A DNA stretch of 58,811 nt from an uncultured Pelagibacteraceae bacterium. GTDB taxonomy: Bacteria; Pseudomonadota; Alphaproteobacteria; Pelagibacterales; Pelagibacteraceae. The notes under the pieces were generated by a model. It had not been told where the DNA came from, made no database searches, and worked only from the letters and a program-made list of their open reading frames with translations. Of this stretch, positions 16,523 to 24,737 are shown piece by piece; the stretch's first letter is position 1; every line of letters begins with the position of its first letter. The position numbers and the translations under genes were made by a program. The stretch lies in contig CABZGO010000001.1 of assembly GCA_902525355.1 (NCBI GenBank), positions 66,641 to 125,451 on the forward strand, read 5' to 3'.

Positions 16523-17739
16523 TTCAGATTAAATATTTTTTTACAATTATTTAATGATGCATTCAGTTGATCAATGTCTTCTTTGGTATTATATACTCCG
16601 AATGAAGCTCTTGCAGTTGCTGGTAAACCTAATTTATCATGTAATATCTGGCAACAATGATGTCCTGCTCTTATCGCAACGCCGTCTTCATCTAATATCG
16701 TTGCAATATCGTGCGGATGAATGCCCTCTATAGTAAAGGATATTACACCTCCTTTATTTTTTGGATTTCCTACGATATTAATTGAATTATTTTTGCCTAA
16801 AACATCTATAGCATAATCTAATAATTCTTTTTCATGCTTTTCTATATTTTCAATACCAATTGTCTCCATAAATTTTATAGACTCATTAAAAGCAATTACT
16901 TGTGCAGTTGCCATTGTCCCAGCTTCATATTTATTTGGAAGATCACCGTAAGATATTCCTTTTTTCTTTACCTCTCTAATCATTCCACCACCACCTTGGT
17001 ATGGAGGAAGATCTTCGAGCCACTTTTTTTTTGCATAAAGAACACCAATGCCTGTTGGACCATACATTTTATGGCCAGATATTGCATAAAAATCGCAGCC
17101 TAAATCCTGCATATCAAGTTTTAAATGTGGTGCTCCCTGACATCCGTCTACTAATACTGGTATACCTTTTGAATGTGCTAAATTCACAATTTCTTTAATT
17201 GGAAGTATTGCTCCAGTTACATTTGAAAGATGAGTAATACATATAATTTTAGTTTTATCTGTTATTTTAGTCTTTATTGCCTCTAAAGTTATTTCACCAT
17301 CATCATTAATTTCTGCAAACTCTATTTTAATATTTTTTGATTTTCTTAAAAAATGCCACGGTACATAATTTGAATGATGTTCTAATTCAGTTATAAGCAC
17401 TTCATCACCTTCATCTAAGTATTTTTGTCCAAAAGTATTAGCGATTAAATTAATTGCTTCTGTGGCACCTTTAGTAAAAACAATTTCGTTTTTATCCTGC
17501 GCATTAATATATTTTTGAACTGAGACCCTTGTATTCTCATATAGATTAGTAGCAGCTACAGCTAGATAATGTACACTTCGTCCAACATTTGAAAATTCTT
17601 TTGAATAAAAATCGTAAATTCTATCAAGAACAATTTTTGGCTTTTGTGAGGAATTTGCACTATCAAGATAAACAAGATCATTATTATGAATCTTATTATC
17701 AAAAATTGGAAATTCTTTTTTAATATCGTCTATGTTCAT
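16519..17739 (-). CDS. sufS: Cysteine desulfurase SufS
   Basis: A 406-residue PLP-dependent class V aminotransferase-fold enzyme that removes sulfur from cysteine as a persulfide. The PLP lysine is in SGHKMYGPTGIG and the active-site Cys362 in RAGHHCCQ. The short loop around that cysteine and the length mark the group II (SufS/CsdA) type rather than IscS. It overlaps sufD by four bases and sufU by four bases. Cytosolic. Confidence 0.95.
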   Translation of the reverse strand: MNIDDIKKEFPIFDNKIHNNDLVYLDSANSSQKPKIVLDRIYDFYSKEFSNVGRSVHYLAVAATNLYENTRVSVQKYINAQDKNEIVFTKGATEAINLIANTFGQKYLDEGDEVLITELEHHSNYVPWHFLRKSKNIKIEFAEINDDGEITLEAIKTKITDKTKIICITHLSNVTGAILPIKEIVNLAHSKGIPVLVDGCQGAPHLKLDMQDLGCDFYAISGHKMYGPTGIGVLYAKKKWLEDLPPYQGGGGMIREVKKKGISYGDLPNKYEAGTMATAQVIAFNESIKFMETIGIENIEKHEKELLDYAIDVLGKNNSINIVGNPKNKGGVISFTIEGIHPHDIATILDEDGVAIRAGHHCCQILHDKLGLPATARASFGVYNTKEDIDQLNASLNNCKKIFNLK

Positions 17740-18983
17740 TCCTTTATTCCAATCAGATTTTTAATTAAATTTTTCACCTCAGGATCTGTTATTTTTTCAA
17801 CTACATCTAATAGAAAACCATTTATCAAAAGTTCTCTTGATTGTTGATAACTTAATCCTCTTGACATTAAATAAAATATTGAGTTCTCATTGAGATTTCC
17901 AGAGGCAGAGCCATGCGAACATTTCACATCATCTGCATAAATTTCTAATTCTGGTTTAGCATTGAACTCTGCATCTTTGTTTAATAATATTGCTTTACTT
18001 AATTGATATCCATCTGTTTTTTGAGCCTTAGAATTAACGTATATTTTTCCTTGATACACGGCTTTAGAATTTTCTTCTAAAACACTTTTTATTAGTTGAT
18101 AGCTTTTTGTATTTTCAGTTAAATGATTAATTATAGTTCTAATTTCATGATGCATACTATTATTAAGAGAGAAAATGCCATTTACAAAAGCTGATGAATA
18201 TTCTCCACTTAAGTTACAGTTAATTTCATTTTTAAAAAAATTTGATCCTGATGACAAAATAAATGTTTCAGAAATACTATTTTTATCTTGATCGATATTA
18301 TTGAAGGAATACTTGATATTTTTATTTTTAAATTTGTCTACTTTATAATTTTTCAAGATCGAATCTTTTTTTAAATCAAAATTATAAAAAATATTTAAGA
18401 AATTTTTTTCTGAAGTATCGCTGTATAAATCAATTAATCTTAAACAACTATTCTCAGATAATTCAAAATTTAGTCTTAAATTTATATTTTTAGACCAAAT
18501 TTTAGAGTTAGTTGTGTGATAAATAATAAGTGGTTTTACTAATCGATAATCTTTTTTAACTGCTATTTTAAAAGACTTATTTGTAAATGCACTATTTAAG
18601 TCAGATAAAGAACTTGTATTATTAAATTTATTAATAGTTTCTGATTGATCGATTATCTCTATTTGATCTTTTTCTTCATAATCAAAATCAATTTTTTCAA
18701 TTCTACCATTTATAAATACTATTTTGTTATGTTCTAAACCATCTACATATACAGAAGTGTCAACTTTATTGGTAGTTGTAAAATCAGTATAAAAACTTAT
18801 CTCTCCAATATTTTTATTTATAATTTGTTTAAGGTCAGAGAATTTCCAATCTTCTTCTTTTCTATTTGGAAAACCTTTGCTTATAAAATTATCTAAATAA
18901 AATTTTTTTATTTCAATATCTTTTTGAGTTAAACTTAAACCTTCAATAGTATTGTTAAAATCTTTTTGTAATTGCTCTTTCAT
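17736..18983 (-). CDS. sufD: SufD, Fe-S assembly scaffold subunit
   Basis: A 415-residue paralogue of SufB that forms the SufBC2D scaffold. The N-terminal half is divergent and rich in lysine and asparagine. The C-terminal beta-helix and signature DDVKCSHGSASGNL, with the conserved histidine, followed by YLMSRGLSYQQSRELLINGF, identify it. The start codon directly follows the sufC stop, with no gap. The pairing with SufB and SufC in order B-C-D is the usual one. Confidence 0.93.
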   Translation of the reverse strand: MKEQLQKDFNNTIEGLSLTQKDIEIKKFYLDNFISKGFPNRKEEDWKFSDLKQIINKNIGEISFYTDFTTTNKVDTSVYVDGLEHNKIVFINGRIEKIDFDYEEKDQIEIIDQSETINKFNNTSSLSDLNSAFTNKSFKIAVKKDYRLVKPLIIYHTTNSKIWSKNINLRLNFELSENSCLRLIDLYSDTSEKNFLNIFYNFDLKKDSILKNYKVDKFKNKNIKYSFNNIDQDKNSISETFILSSGSNFFKNEINCNLSGEYSSAFVNGIFSLNNSMHHEIRTIINHLTENTKSYQLIKSVLEENSKAVYQGKIYVNSKAQKTDGYQLSKAILLNKDAEFNAKPELEIYADDVKCSHGSASGNLNENSIFYLMSRGLSYQQSRELLINGFLLDVVEKITDPEVKNLIKNLIGIKE

Positions 18984-19718
18984 TTAATGAAAATTTTCAT
19001 ATCCTTTTTGTTCTAGCTCTAATGCTAAATCTGCACCTCCAGATTTAACAATTTTTCCATCCATTAAAACATGGACAAAATCAGGTTTAATATAGTCTAG
19101 TAATCTTTGGTAATGTGTAATTATTAAAAAAGAATTTTTATTGTCTCTTAAAGTATTTACTCCATCTGCTACAATTTTTAGTGCATCAATATCTAGACCA
19201 GAGTCTGTTTCATCTAATATTGATAATTTTGGAGCTAATAAAGACATTTGTAAAATTTCATTTTTCTTTTTTTCTCCACCTGAAAAACCAACGTTTAATT
19301 GTCTATTTAATTTCTCTTCATCAAATTTTAGTTCTTTAGATTTTTCCTTCACTAATTTTAAAAATTCTATAGCATCAAGCTCTTTTTCACCTCTTGCTTT
19401 CCGTACTGCATTTAATGAAGTCTTTAAAAATATGTTTGTATTAACACCTGGAATTTCTAATGGATATTGAAAGGCAAGAAAAATACCTTTGTGAGCTCTT
19501 TCCTCTGTTTCGAGTTCGAACAAATCTTTTTCTTCAAAAAGAATTTCACCCGAAACTTGATAGCCTTTTTTACCTGATAAGATATTTGATAGTGTGCTTT
19601 TACCAGATCCATTAGGGCCCATTATAGCATGAACCTCTCCAGGATTTATATCAAGAGAAAACTCCTTTAATATTTCTTTGTTATCAATTTTTGCGTTTAG
19701 TTTGTTTATTTTTAACAT
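18984..19718 (-). CDS. sufC: SufC, ATPase subunit of the Fe-S scaffold
   Basis: A 244-residue ABC-type ATPase that is soluble rather than a transporter. It carries Walker A ([10 protein letters not shown]), the signature [11 protein letters not shown] with the SufC-specific lysine-rich continuation, Walker B ([16 protein letters not shown]) and the switch histidine ([10 protein letters not shown]). It drives conformational change in SufB and SufD during cluster assembly. Its start shares one base with the sufB stop region, so translation is probably coupled. Confidence 0.96.
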   Translation of the reverse strand: MLKINKLNAKIDNKEILKEFSLDINPGEVHAIMGPNGSGKSTLSNILSGKKGYQVSGEILFEEKDLFELETEERAHKGIFLAFQYPLEIPGVNTNIFLKTSLNAVRKARGEKELDAIEFLKLVKEKSKELKFDEEKLNRQLNVGFSGGEKKKNEILQMSLLAPKLSILDETDSGLDIDALKIVADGVNTLRDNKNSFLIITHYQRLLDYIKPDFVHVLMDGKIVKSGGADLALELEQKGYENFH

Positions 19719-21160
19719 TAGCCGACACTACCTTCTAGGCTGATACCAACTAGTTTTTGAGCCTCAACAGCAAATTCCATAGGTAATTGTTGTAATACCT
19801 CTTTACAAAATCCATTAACAATTAATCCGACTGCTTCTTCAGCACTCAAGCCTCTTTGTTGACAGTAATGCAATTGTTCCTCGCTTATCTTTGATGTTGT
19901 TGCTTCGTGAGCAATATTTGACTCTGCATTCTTGTTTTTAATATAAGGAACAGTATGAGCTCCACATTTATTACCCATCAATAAAGAGTCACATTGAGTA
20001 TAATTATTAGAATTTGCAGCTTTTGAGGAGATATCAACTAAACCTCTATAAGTCATATCTGACAAGCCAGCACTAATACCTTTTGATATTATTTTACTTT
20101 TAGTGTTTTTTCCTAAATGTATCATTTTAGTTCCTGTATCTGCTTTTTGGTGATTATTAGTAATCGCTATAGAGTAAAACTCTCCAACAGAATTATCACC
20201 TTTTAAAATGCAACTTGGATATTTCCAGGTAATAGCAGAACCGGTTTCAACTTGCGTCCATGAAATTTTTGAGTTTTTTCCTTTGCATAAACCACGTTTT
20301 GTAACAAAATTATAAATTCCACCTTTTCCATCTTTATCACCAGGATACCAATTCTGGACTGTAGAATATTTTATTTCTGCATCATCTAATGCAACTAATT
20401 CAACATTTGCAGCATGTAACTGGTTTTCATCTCGCATAGGAGCAGTACAACCCTCTAAGTAGCTTACATAACTTCCTTTGTCAGCAATAATCAATGTTCT
20501 TTCGAATTGACCTGTATTAGATGCGTTTATTCTGAAATATGTTGATAACTCCATTGGACAACGTACACCTTCAGGTATGTAAGCAAATGATCCATCAGTA
20601 AAAACAGCAGAATTTAGAGTCGCAAAAAAATGATCTGTTACCGGGATTACTGAACCTAAATATTTTTTTACTAACTCGGGATGATTTTGAATAGCTTCTG
20701 AAATAGGACAAAAAATAATTCCTTGTTTTGTAAGCTCTTCTCTGAATGTAGTTGCAACAGAAACAGAGTCAAATACTGCATCAACTGCTATACCATTAAG
20801 TCTTTTTTGCTCTTGAAGTGGAATACCTAATTTTTTATAAGTTTCCAAAAGTTTAGGGTCTAAATCATCTAAATTTTTTGGTTTATCTTTCATGCTTTTA
20901 GGTGCTGAATAGTAATATAGATCTTGATAATCTATTTTTGGATACTTTGGTTTTTGCCAATCTGGTTCTTTTAGCTGCTTAAATCTATCATATGCTTTTA
21001 ATCTAAAATCAAGCATCCACTGTGGTTCTTTTTTAATATTAGAGATAAATTTAATAACATCCTCATTTAAACCTTTAGGAGCTTTTGTATTTTCAATATC
21101 AGTCGTAAAACCGTATTTATAATCTTTTAAATTATCAATTTCTTTTTGTCTGTTATCCAT
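19718..21160 (-). CDS. sufB: SufB, Fe-S assembly scaffold subunit
   Basis: A 480-residue scaffold on which the nascent cluster is built. The C-terminal core is highly conserved: [36 protein letters not shown] and the cysteine in [14 protein letters not shown], which is required for cluster assembly in E. coli SufB. The C-terminal [15 protein letters not shown] also matches. The gene overlaps iscR by eight bases, so regulator and scaffold are transcribed together. Confidence 0.97.
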   Translation of the reverse strand: MDNRQKEIDNLKDYKYGFTTDIENTKAPKGLNEDVIKFISNIKKEPQWMLDFRLKAYDRFKQLKEPDWQKPKYPKIDYQDLYYYSAPKSMKDKPKNLDDLDPKLLETYKKLGIPLQEQKRLNGIAVDAVFDSVSVATTFREELTKQGIIFCPISEAIQNHPELVKKYLGSVIPVTDHFFATLNSAVFTDGSFAYIPEGVRCPMELSTYFRINASNTGQFERTLIIADKGSYVSYLEGCTAPMRDENQLHAANVELVALDDAEIKYSTVQNWYPGDKDGKGGIYNFVTKRGLCKGKNSKISWTQVETGSAITWKYPSCILKGDNSVGEFYSIAITNNHQKADTGTKMIHLGKNTKSKIISKGISAGLSDMTYRGLVDISSKAANSNNYTQCDSLLMGNKCGAHTVPYIKNKNAESNIAHEATTSKISEEQLHYCQQRGLSAEEAVGLIVNGFCKEVLQQLPMEFAVEAQKLVGISLEGSVG

Positions 21161-21575
21161 TTAAAGTTCTTTTATTTATTAAATCATTTAATGTTTTTTG
21201 CTGGAAAAAATTATTTATATAATCTTCTAGCTCATCCCATAAATCATGAGTGATGCATTTGGAAGACTTACCATTGCACCCACTATCAGAGTGTTTTTCA
21301 CAACCAACTGTTTTTATTTTTTCATCCACTGCTATAAATACCTCTGAAATTTTAATTTCTGAGGCTTGCTTTGATAAAACATATCCACCTTTATTTCCTC
21401 TAACACTTTTTACTATTTGATTTTTTTTTAACTTTGAAAATAATTGTTCTAAATAAACTAGAGAAATTCCCTGTCTTAGAGATATGTCTCTTAATGAAAC
21501 AGGCTCGTTGAAGTTAAATTTAGCTAGATCCGCTAGAGCCATTACAGCATATCTACCTTTACTTGATAATTTCAT
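21153..21575 (-). CDS. iscR: Rrf2-family regulator, IscR-type
   Basis: A 140-residue winged-helix transcription factor of the Rrf2 family that probably senses Fe-S cluster status. The N-terminus ([17 protein letters not shown]) and the recognition-helix region are typical, and Cys92, Cys100 and Cys107 with the following His110 match the Cys3-His cluster ligands of E. coli IscR. It heads the suf operon. The upstream palindrome (21603-21627) fits the type 1 IscR site, so holo-IscR probably represses its own operon. The leader from the likely transcription start to the ATG is only about 14 bases. Confidence 0.93.
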   Translation of the reverse strand: MKLSSKGRYAVMALADLAKFNFNEPVSLRDISLRQGISLVYLEQLFSKLKKNQIVKSVRGNKGGYVLSKQASEIKISEVFIAVDEKIKTVGCEKHSDSGCNGKSSKCITHDLWDELEDYINNFFQQKTLNDLINKRTLNG

Positions 21576-21595
21576 ATTTTCCGCAATTTACGGGA

Positions 21596-21627
21596 CTTAT
21601 ATATACCCGACTATTTTAGTCAAGATT
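21596..21627 (-). promoter_or_regulatory. suf operon promoter with a type 1 IscR-binding site
   Basis: Positions 21603-21627 on the plus strand read ATACCCGACT-ATTTT-AGTCAAGATT. This matches the E. coli type 1 IscR consensus ATASYYGACTRWWWYAGTCRRSTAT at 23 of 25 positions as I recall that consensus. On the minus strand the site contains a -35 box TTGACT (21618-21623), then 16 bases to a -10 box TATAAG (21596-21601), and the iscR ATG lies 20 bases further. Binding would cover the -35 element, as expected for autorepression. Confidence 0.85.
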
Positions 21628-21705
21628 AATTAGTTTTTAAAAACTTGCATTTTGTCACTCAATTTTGATAGAAAAAACCTTATTTTTTTTTGAGATTAAT
21701 AATCA

Positions 21706-22371
21706 ATGGCATCAGTAGATAATAAAATTTTAGAAATATTTATACCAGGTCCCGCGGGAAGATTAGAAGCTAAGTATTTTAAAAGTAAAAAAAATACTTC
21801 TCCAATTGCTTTAGTTTTACATCCCCATCCTCAGTACGGTGGAACAATGAATAATAAAGTTGTTGTTGATATATTTCAAACTTTTGTTGAGAATGATTTT
21901 TCAGTTTGTAGAGTAAATTTTAGAGGAGTTGGTAAAAGTGACGGTGAGTTTGATAATGGACAAGGAGAGCTTGCTGACGCAGCAGCAGCACTAGACTGGT
22001 TAGAGAGAGAAAACTTTGATAACTCACAATGCTGGATTTCTGGTTTTTCTTTTGGATCTTTGATAGCTATGCAATTACTAATGAGAAGACCAGAAATAAA
22101 TAGATTCGTTGTGGTATCGCCCCAACCTAATGTTTATGATTTTTCGTTTTTATCGCCATGCCCTACATCAGGTACAATGATTTATGGGAAAAAAGATGAA
22201 TTAGTTCCAGTAGAACACATAAATGATTTAAATAAAAGGCTTAGTGAACAAAAAGGTATTAAGGTTGAATTTGAATCTATTCAAGATGCAAATCATTTTT
22301 TTTCAAAAAATGATATATCCTTAATTAAATCTTTAAATAAATATATAAAAAAAGAAACTGCACTTTATTAG
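21706..22371 (+). CDS. Alpha/beta hydrolase of unknown substrate
   Basis: A 221-residue alpha/beta-hydrolase of the group often called predicted alpha/beta superfamily hydrolase (COG2945-like). Visible are LVLHPHPQYGGTMNN, the oxyanion region NFRGVGKSDG, the nucleophile serine in SGFSFGS, an aspartate in GKKDELVP and the catalytic histidine in DANHFF, so the triad is complete. No signal peptide. It diverges from iscR with 130 bases between starts and ends immediately before the converging anmK stop. The substrate is unknown; relatives include esterases and dienelactone-hydrolase-like enzymes. Confidence 0.85.
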   Translation: MASVDNKILEIFIPGPAGRLEAKYFKSKKNTSPIALVLHPHPQYGGTMNNKVVVDIFQTFVENDFSVCRVNFRGVGKSDGEFDNGQGELADAAAALDWLERENFDNSQCWISGFSFGSLIAMQLLMRRPEINRFVVVSPQPNVYDFSFLSPCPTSGTMIYGKKDELVPVEHINDLNKRLSEQKGIKVEFESIQDANHFFSKNDISLIKSLNKYIKKETALY

Positions 22372-23466
22372 TCAAGATTTTTTTATAATAATTCCTCCAA
22401 TCGAAGGTTTTTTACAATTAGTTGTGGAGGGGAATGATATTGGTAATCCAAGATAAGATCGAATTGCAAGAAATGCAAATGCTTGTGACTCTATATAGTC
22501 GCCATCTATATTTAAGTCATCGATTAAATGTAATTTATTATTAATTTTTTTTTTTAAAGAGTTAATTAAATATTTATTTTTTCTACCACCGCCACAAATA
22601 TAAATATCATTAATACCTATTTTCTTGGATAATAATTCAGAAGTTAAGTCTGTAATTGTGGCTGTGCCATTTTCTAAAGAGAGACCTTTAGCAAAAGAAA
22701 TATCAAAATCATTTGTATCAAGAGATCTTTTAGAATTAACTTTGCTATAATAGTAATTATCTAAATATTGATCAAAAATAAATTTATCTGTTTTTCCTTT
22801 ATCAGCCAAAGTTCCATTTTCATCAAAAAATTTGTCAGAATTTTTTCTTATCCATTTATCTATAAGACAATTTCCAGGTCCTATATCTCTACTACTAATA
22901 TTAAAATCTTTTTCAATTTTGGTAATATTTGCAATTCCACCAATATTTAATATTGAAATTGGAATTTTAACTTTATTTTCATTAAACAATGATTTTATTA
23001 GTGCTAGATGATAAATAGGTGATAAGGGTGCACCCTCACCTCCATTTTTAATATCGTTTTGTCTAAAATTATAAACTACATCTTTATTTGTTAATTTTGA
23101 TAAATTAGTACCAAGTCCAATTTGTTTTGAAATTTTTTCCTCTGTATTATGATAAATAGTGTGACCATGAAAACCGATAAGGTCATAATCAACCTCTTTG
23201 GTTGCCTTAATTGCAATATCGATATGAAAATCAGTAATTTCTAACTCTAATTTATCAATTTCAGAGGAATATTTTAGCAAGTCTTGCATTTCTGATATGC
23301 TTTCTTTTACTCTATGAATTTTATTTGAAAGGCTTCTAGGATAAGGATCAAATCTATTATATTTGATATTAATAGAATCTTTGCCATTAGAACTGATTAC
23401 GGAAGTATCAACACCATCACCAGATGTACCACTCATAAATCCAAGTGCAGATAAGTTTTTTTCCAT
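22372..23466 (-). CDS. anmK: Anhydro-N-acetylmuramic acid kinase
   Basis: A 364-residue sugar kinase that phosphorylates and opens anhydro-MurNAc during cell-wall recycling. The N-terminal phosphate-binding motif GFMSGTSGDGVDTSV and GFHGHTIYH are diagnostic, followed by LNIGGIANIT and GPGNCLID, and the C-terminal ICGGGRKN. The length is normal for the family. It diverges from tyrS with 47 bases between starts. Its presence suggests peptidoglycan recycling is kept in this small genome. Confidence 0.93.
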   Translation of the reverse strand: MEKNLSALGFMSGTSGDGVDTSVISSNGKDSINIKYNRFDPYPRSLSNKIHRVKESISEMQDLLKYSSEIDKLELEITDFHIDIAIKATKEVDYDLIGFHGHTIYHNTEEKISKQIGLGTNLSKLTNKDVVYNFRQNDIKNGGEGAPLSPIYHLALIKSLFNENKVKIPISILNIGGIANITKIEKDFNISSRDIGPGNCLIDKWIRKNSDKFFDENGTLADKGKTDKFIFDQYLDNYYYSKVNSKRSLDTNDFDISFAKGLSLENGTATITDLTSELLSKKIGINDIYICGGGRKNKYLINSLKKKINNKLHLIDDLNIDGDYIESQAFAFLAIRSYLGLPISFPSTTNCKKPSIGGIIIKKS

Positions 23467-23513
23467 TCTTATTTTTTTTTATTAAAATATGTATATTGTA
23501 AGATTATAGACCT

Positions 23514-24737
23514 ATGAATAATTTTTTAAAAGAATTTAAAGAAAGAGGGTACTATTATCAATGTACCAATGAAATAGAATTATCAAATCTATTAAATAAA
23601 GAAAGCACAAATGCTTATATTGGATTTGATAGTACAGCTCCAAGTTTACATGTTGGAAGTTTATTGCAAATTATGTGTCTTAGACTTTTACAAAAGTATG
23701 GCCACAGACCTATTGTTCTTTTGGGTGGGGGCACGACTAGAATAGGAGATCCATCAGGTAAAGAGGAAACTAGAAAAATCCTCTCTGAAAAGCAAATTGA
23801 GAATAATATTAATAATATAAAAAAGGTTTTTAAAATTTTTCTTAAAACCAATAATACAAAATTAAAACCAATTTTTGTGAATAATTATAAATGGTTAAGC
23901 AAACTCAATTATATAAATTTTTTAAGAGACATTGGTAAACATTTTACAATAAATAAAATGTTAACATTTGATAGTGTTAAATTAAGATTAGAAAGAGAAC
24001 AATCTTTAAGTTATATGGAATTTAATTATATGATTTTACAAGCATATGATTTTTATGAACTTAATAAATCAAACAAATGTAATTTACAAATTGGTGGATC
24101 TGATCAATGGGGAAATATAGTAAACGGTGTTGAACTAATTAAAAGGGAATCTGGAAATCAAGCATTTGGCTTAACTACTCCGCTAATAACATTAGCATCA
24201 GGTACTAAAATGGGTAAAACAGAAAAAGGGGCAGTATGGTTAAATAAAGAAATGTTATCTCCATATGATTATTGGCAGTTTTGGAGAAATACTGATGATA
24301 GAGATGTATTAAAGTTTTTAAAAATGTTTACTGATCTGTCTTTAGATAAAATAGAGAAAGAAAAAGATAAAGATATAAACGAACTAAAAATTTTACTCGC
24401 CAATAATGCAACAGAAATGTTACATGGAAAAAAAGAAGCTGAAAAGTCTGAGAGACTTGCAAAAAATACTTTTAAAGAGAATTCTACAGGAGAAAATCTT
24501 CCTGGGATAAAAGTCAATAATGATATTTTATCAAAAAATATAGTTGAGCTAATTTCTTTTGTAAATAAAGAAATTTCTAAATCAGAAATAAGAAGATTAA
24601 TAAAGTCAAACGGGATAAAATTAAATAATGAAACTGTATTAGATGAAAAATATATAATTGATCCTAATTTATTCTCAGATAAGGGTTTTGTTAAACTATC
24701 TGTAGGAAAAAAAAAGCACTTTAAAATTACAAATTAA
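23514..24737 (+). CDS. tyrS: Tyrosyl-tRNA synthetase
   Basis: A 407-residue class I aminoacyl-tRNA synthetase. The HIGH motif appears as LHVGS, the KMSKS loop as KMGKTEKG, and the tyrosine-binding region as YMEFNYMILQAYDF and IGGSDQWGN. The C-terminal S4-like RNA-binding domain begins around residue 345 (SEIRRLIKSNGIKLN). Its TAA stop overlaps the stop of the converging AsmA-like gene (TTAA, 24734-24737). Confidence 0.96.
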   Translation: MNNFLKEFKERGYYYQCTNEIELSNLLNKESTNAYIGFDSTAPSLHVGSLLQIMCLRLLQKYGHRPIVLLGGGTTRIGDPSGKEETRKILSEKQIENNINNIKKVFKIFLKTNNTKLKPIFVNNYKWLSKLNYINFLRDIGKHFTINKMLTFDSVKLRLEREQSLSYMEFNYMILQAYDFYELNKSNKCNLQIGGSDQWGNIVNGVELIKRESGNQAFGLTTPLITLASGTKMGKTEKGAVWLNKEMLSPYDYWQFWRNTDDRDVLKFLKMFTDLSLDKIEKEKDKDINELKILLANNATEMLHGKKEAEKSERLAKNTFKENSTGENLPGIKVNNDILSKNIVELISFVNKEISKSEIRRLIKSNGIKLNNETVLDEKYIIDPNLFSDKGFVKLSVGKKKHFKITN

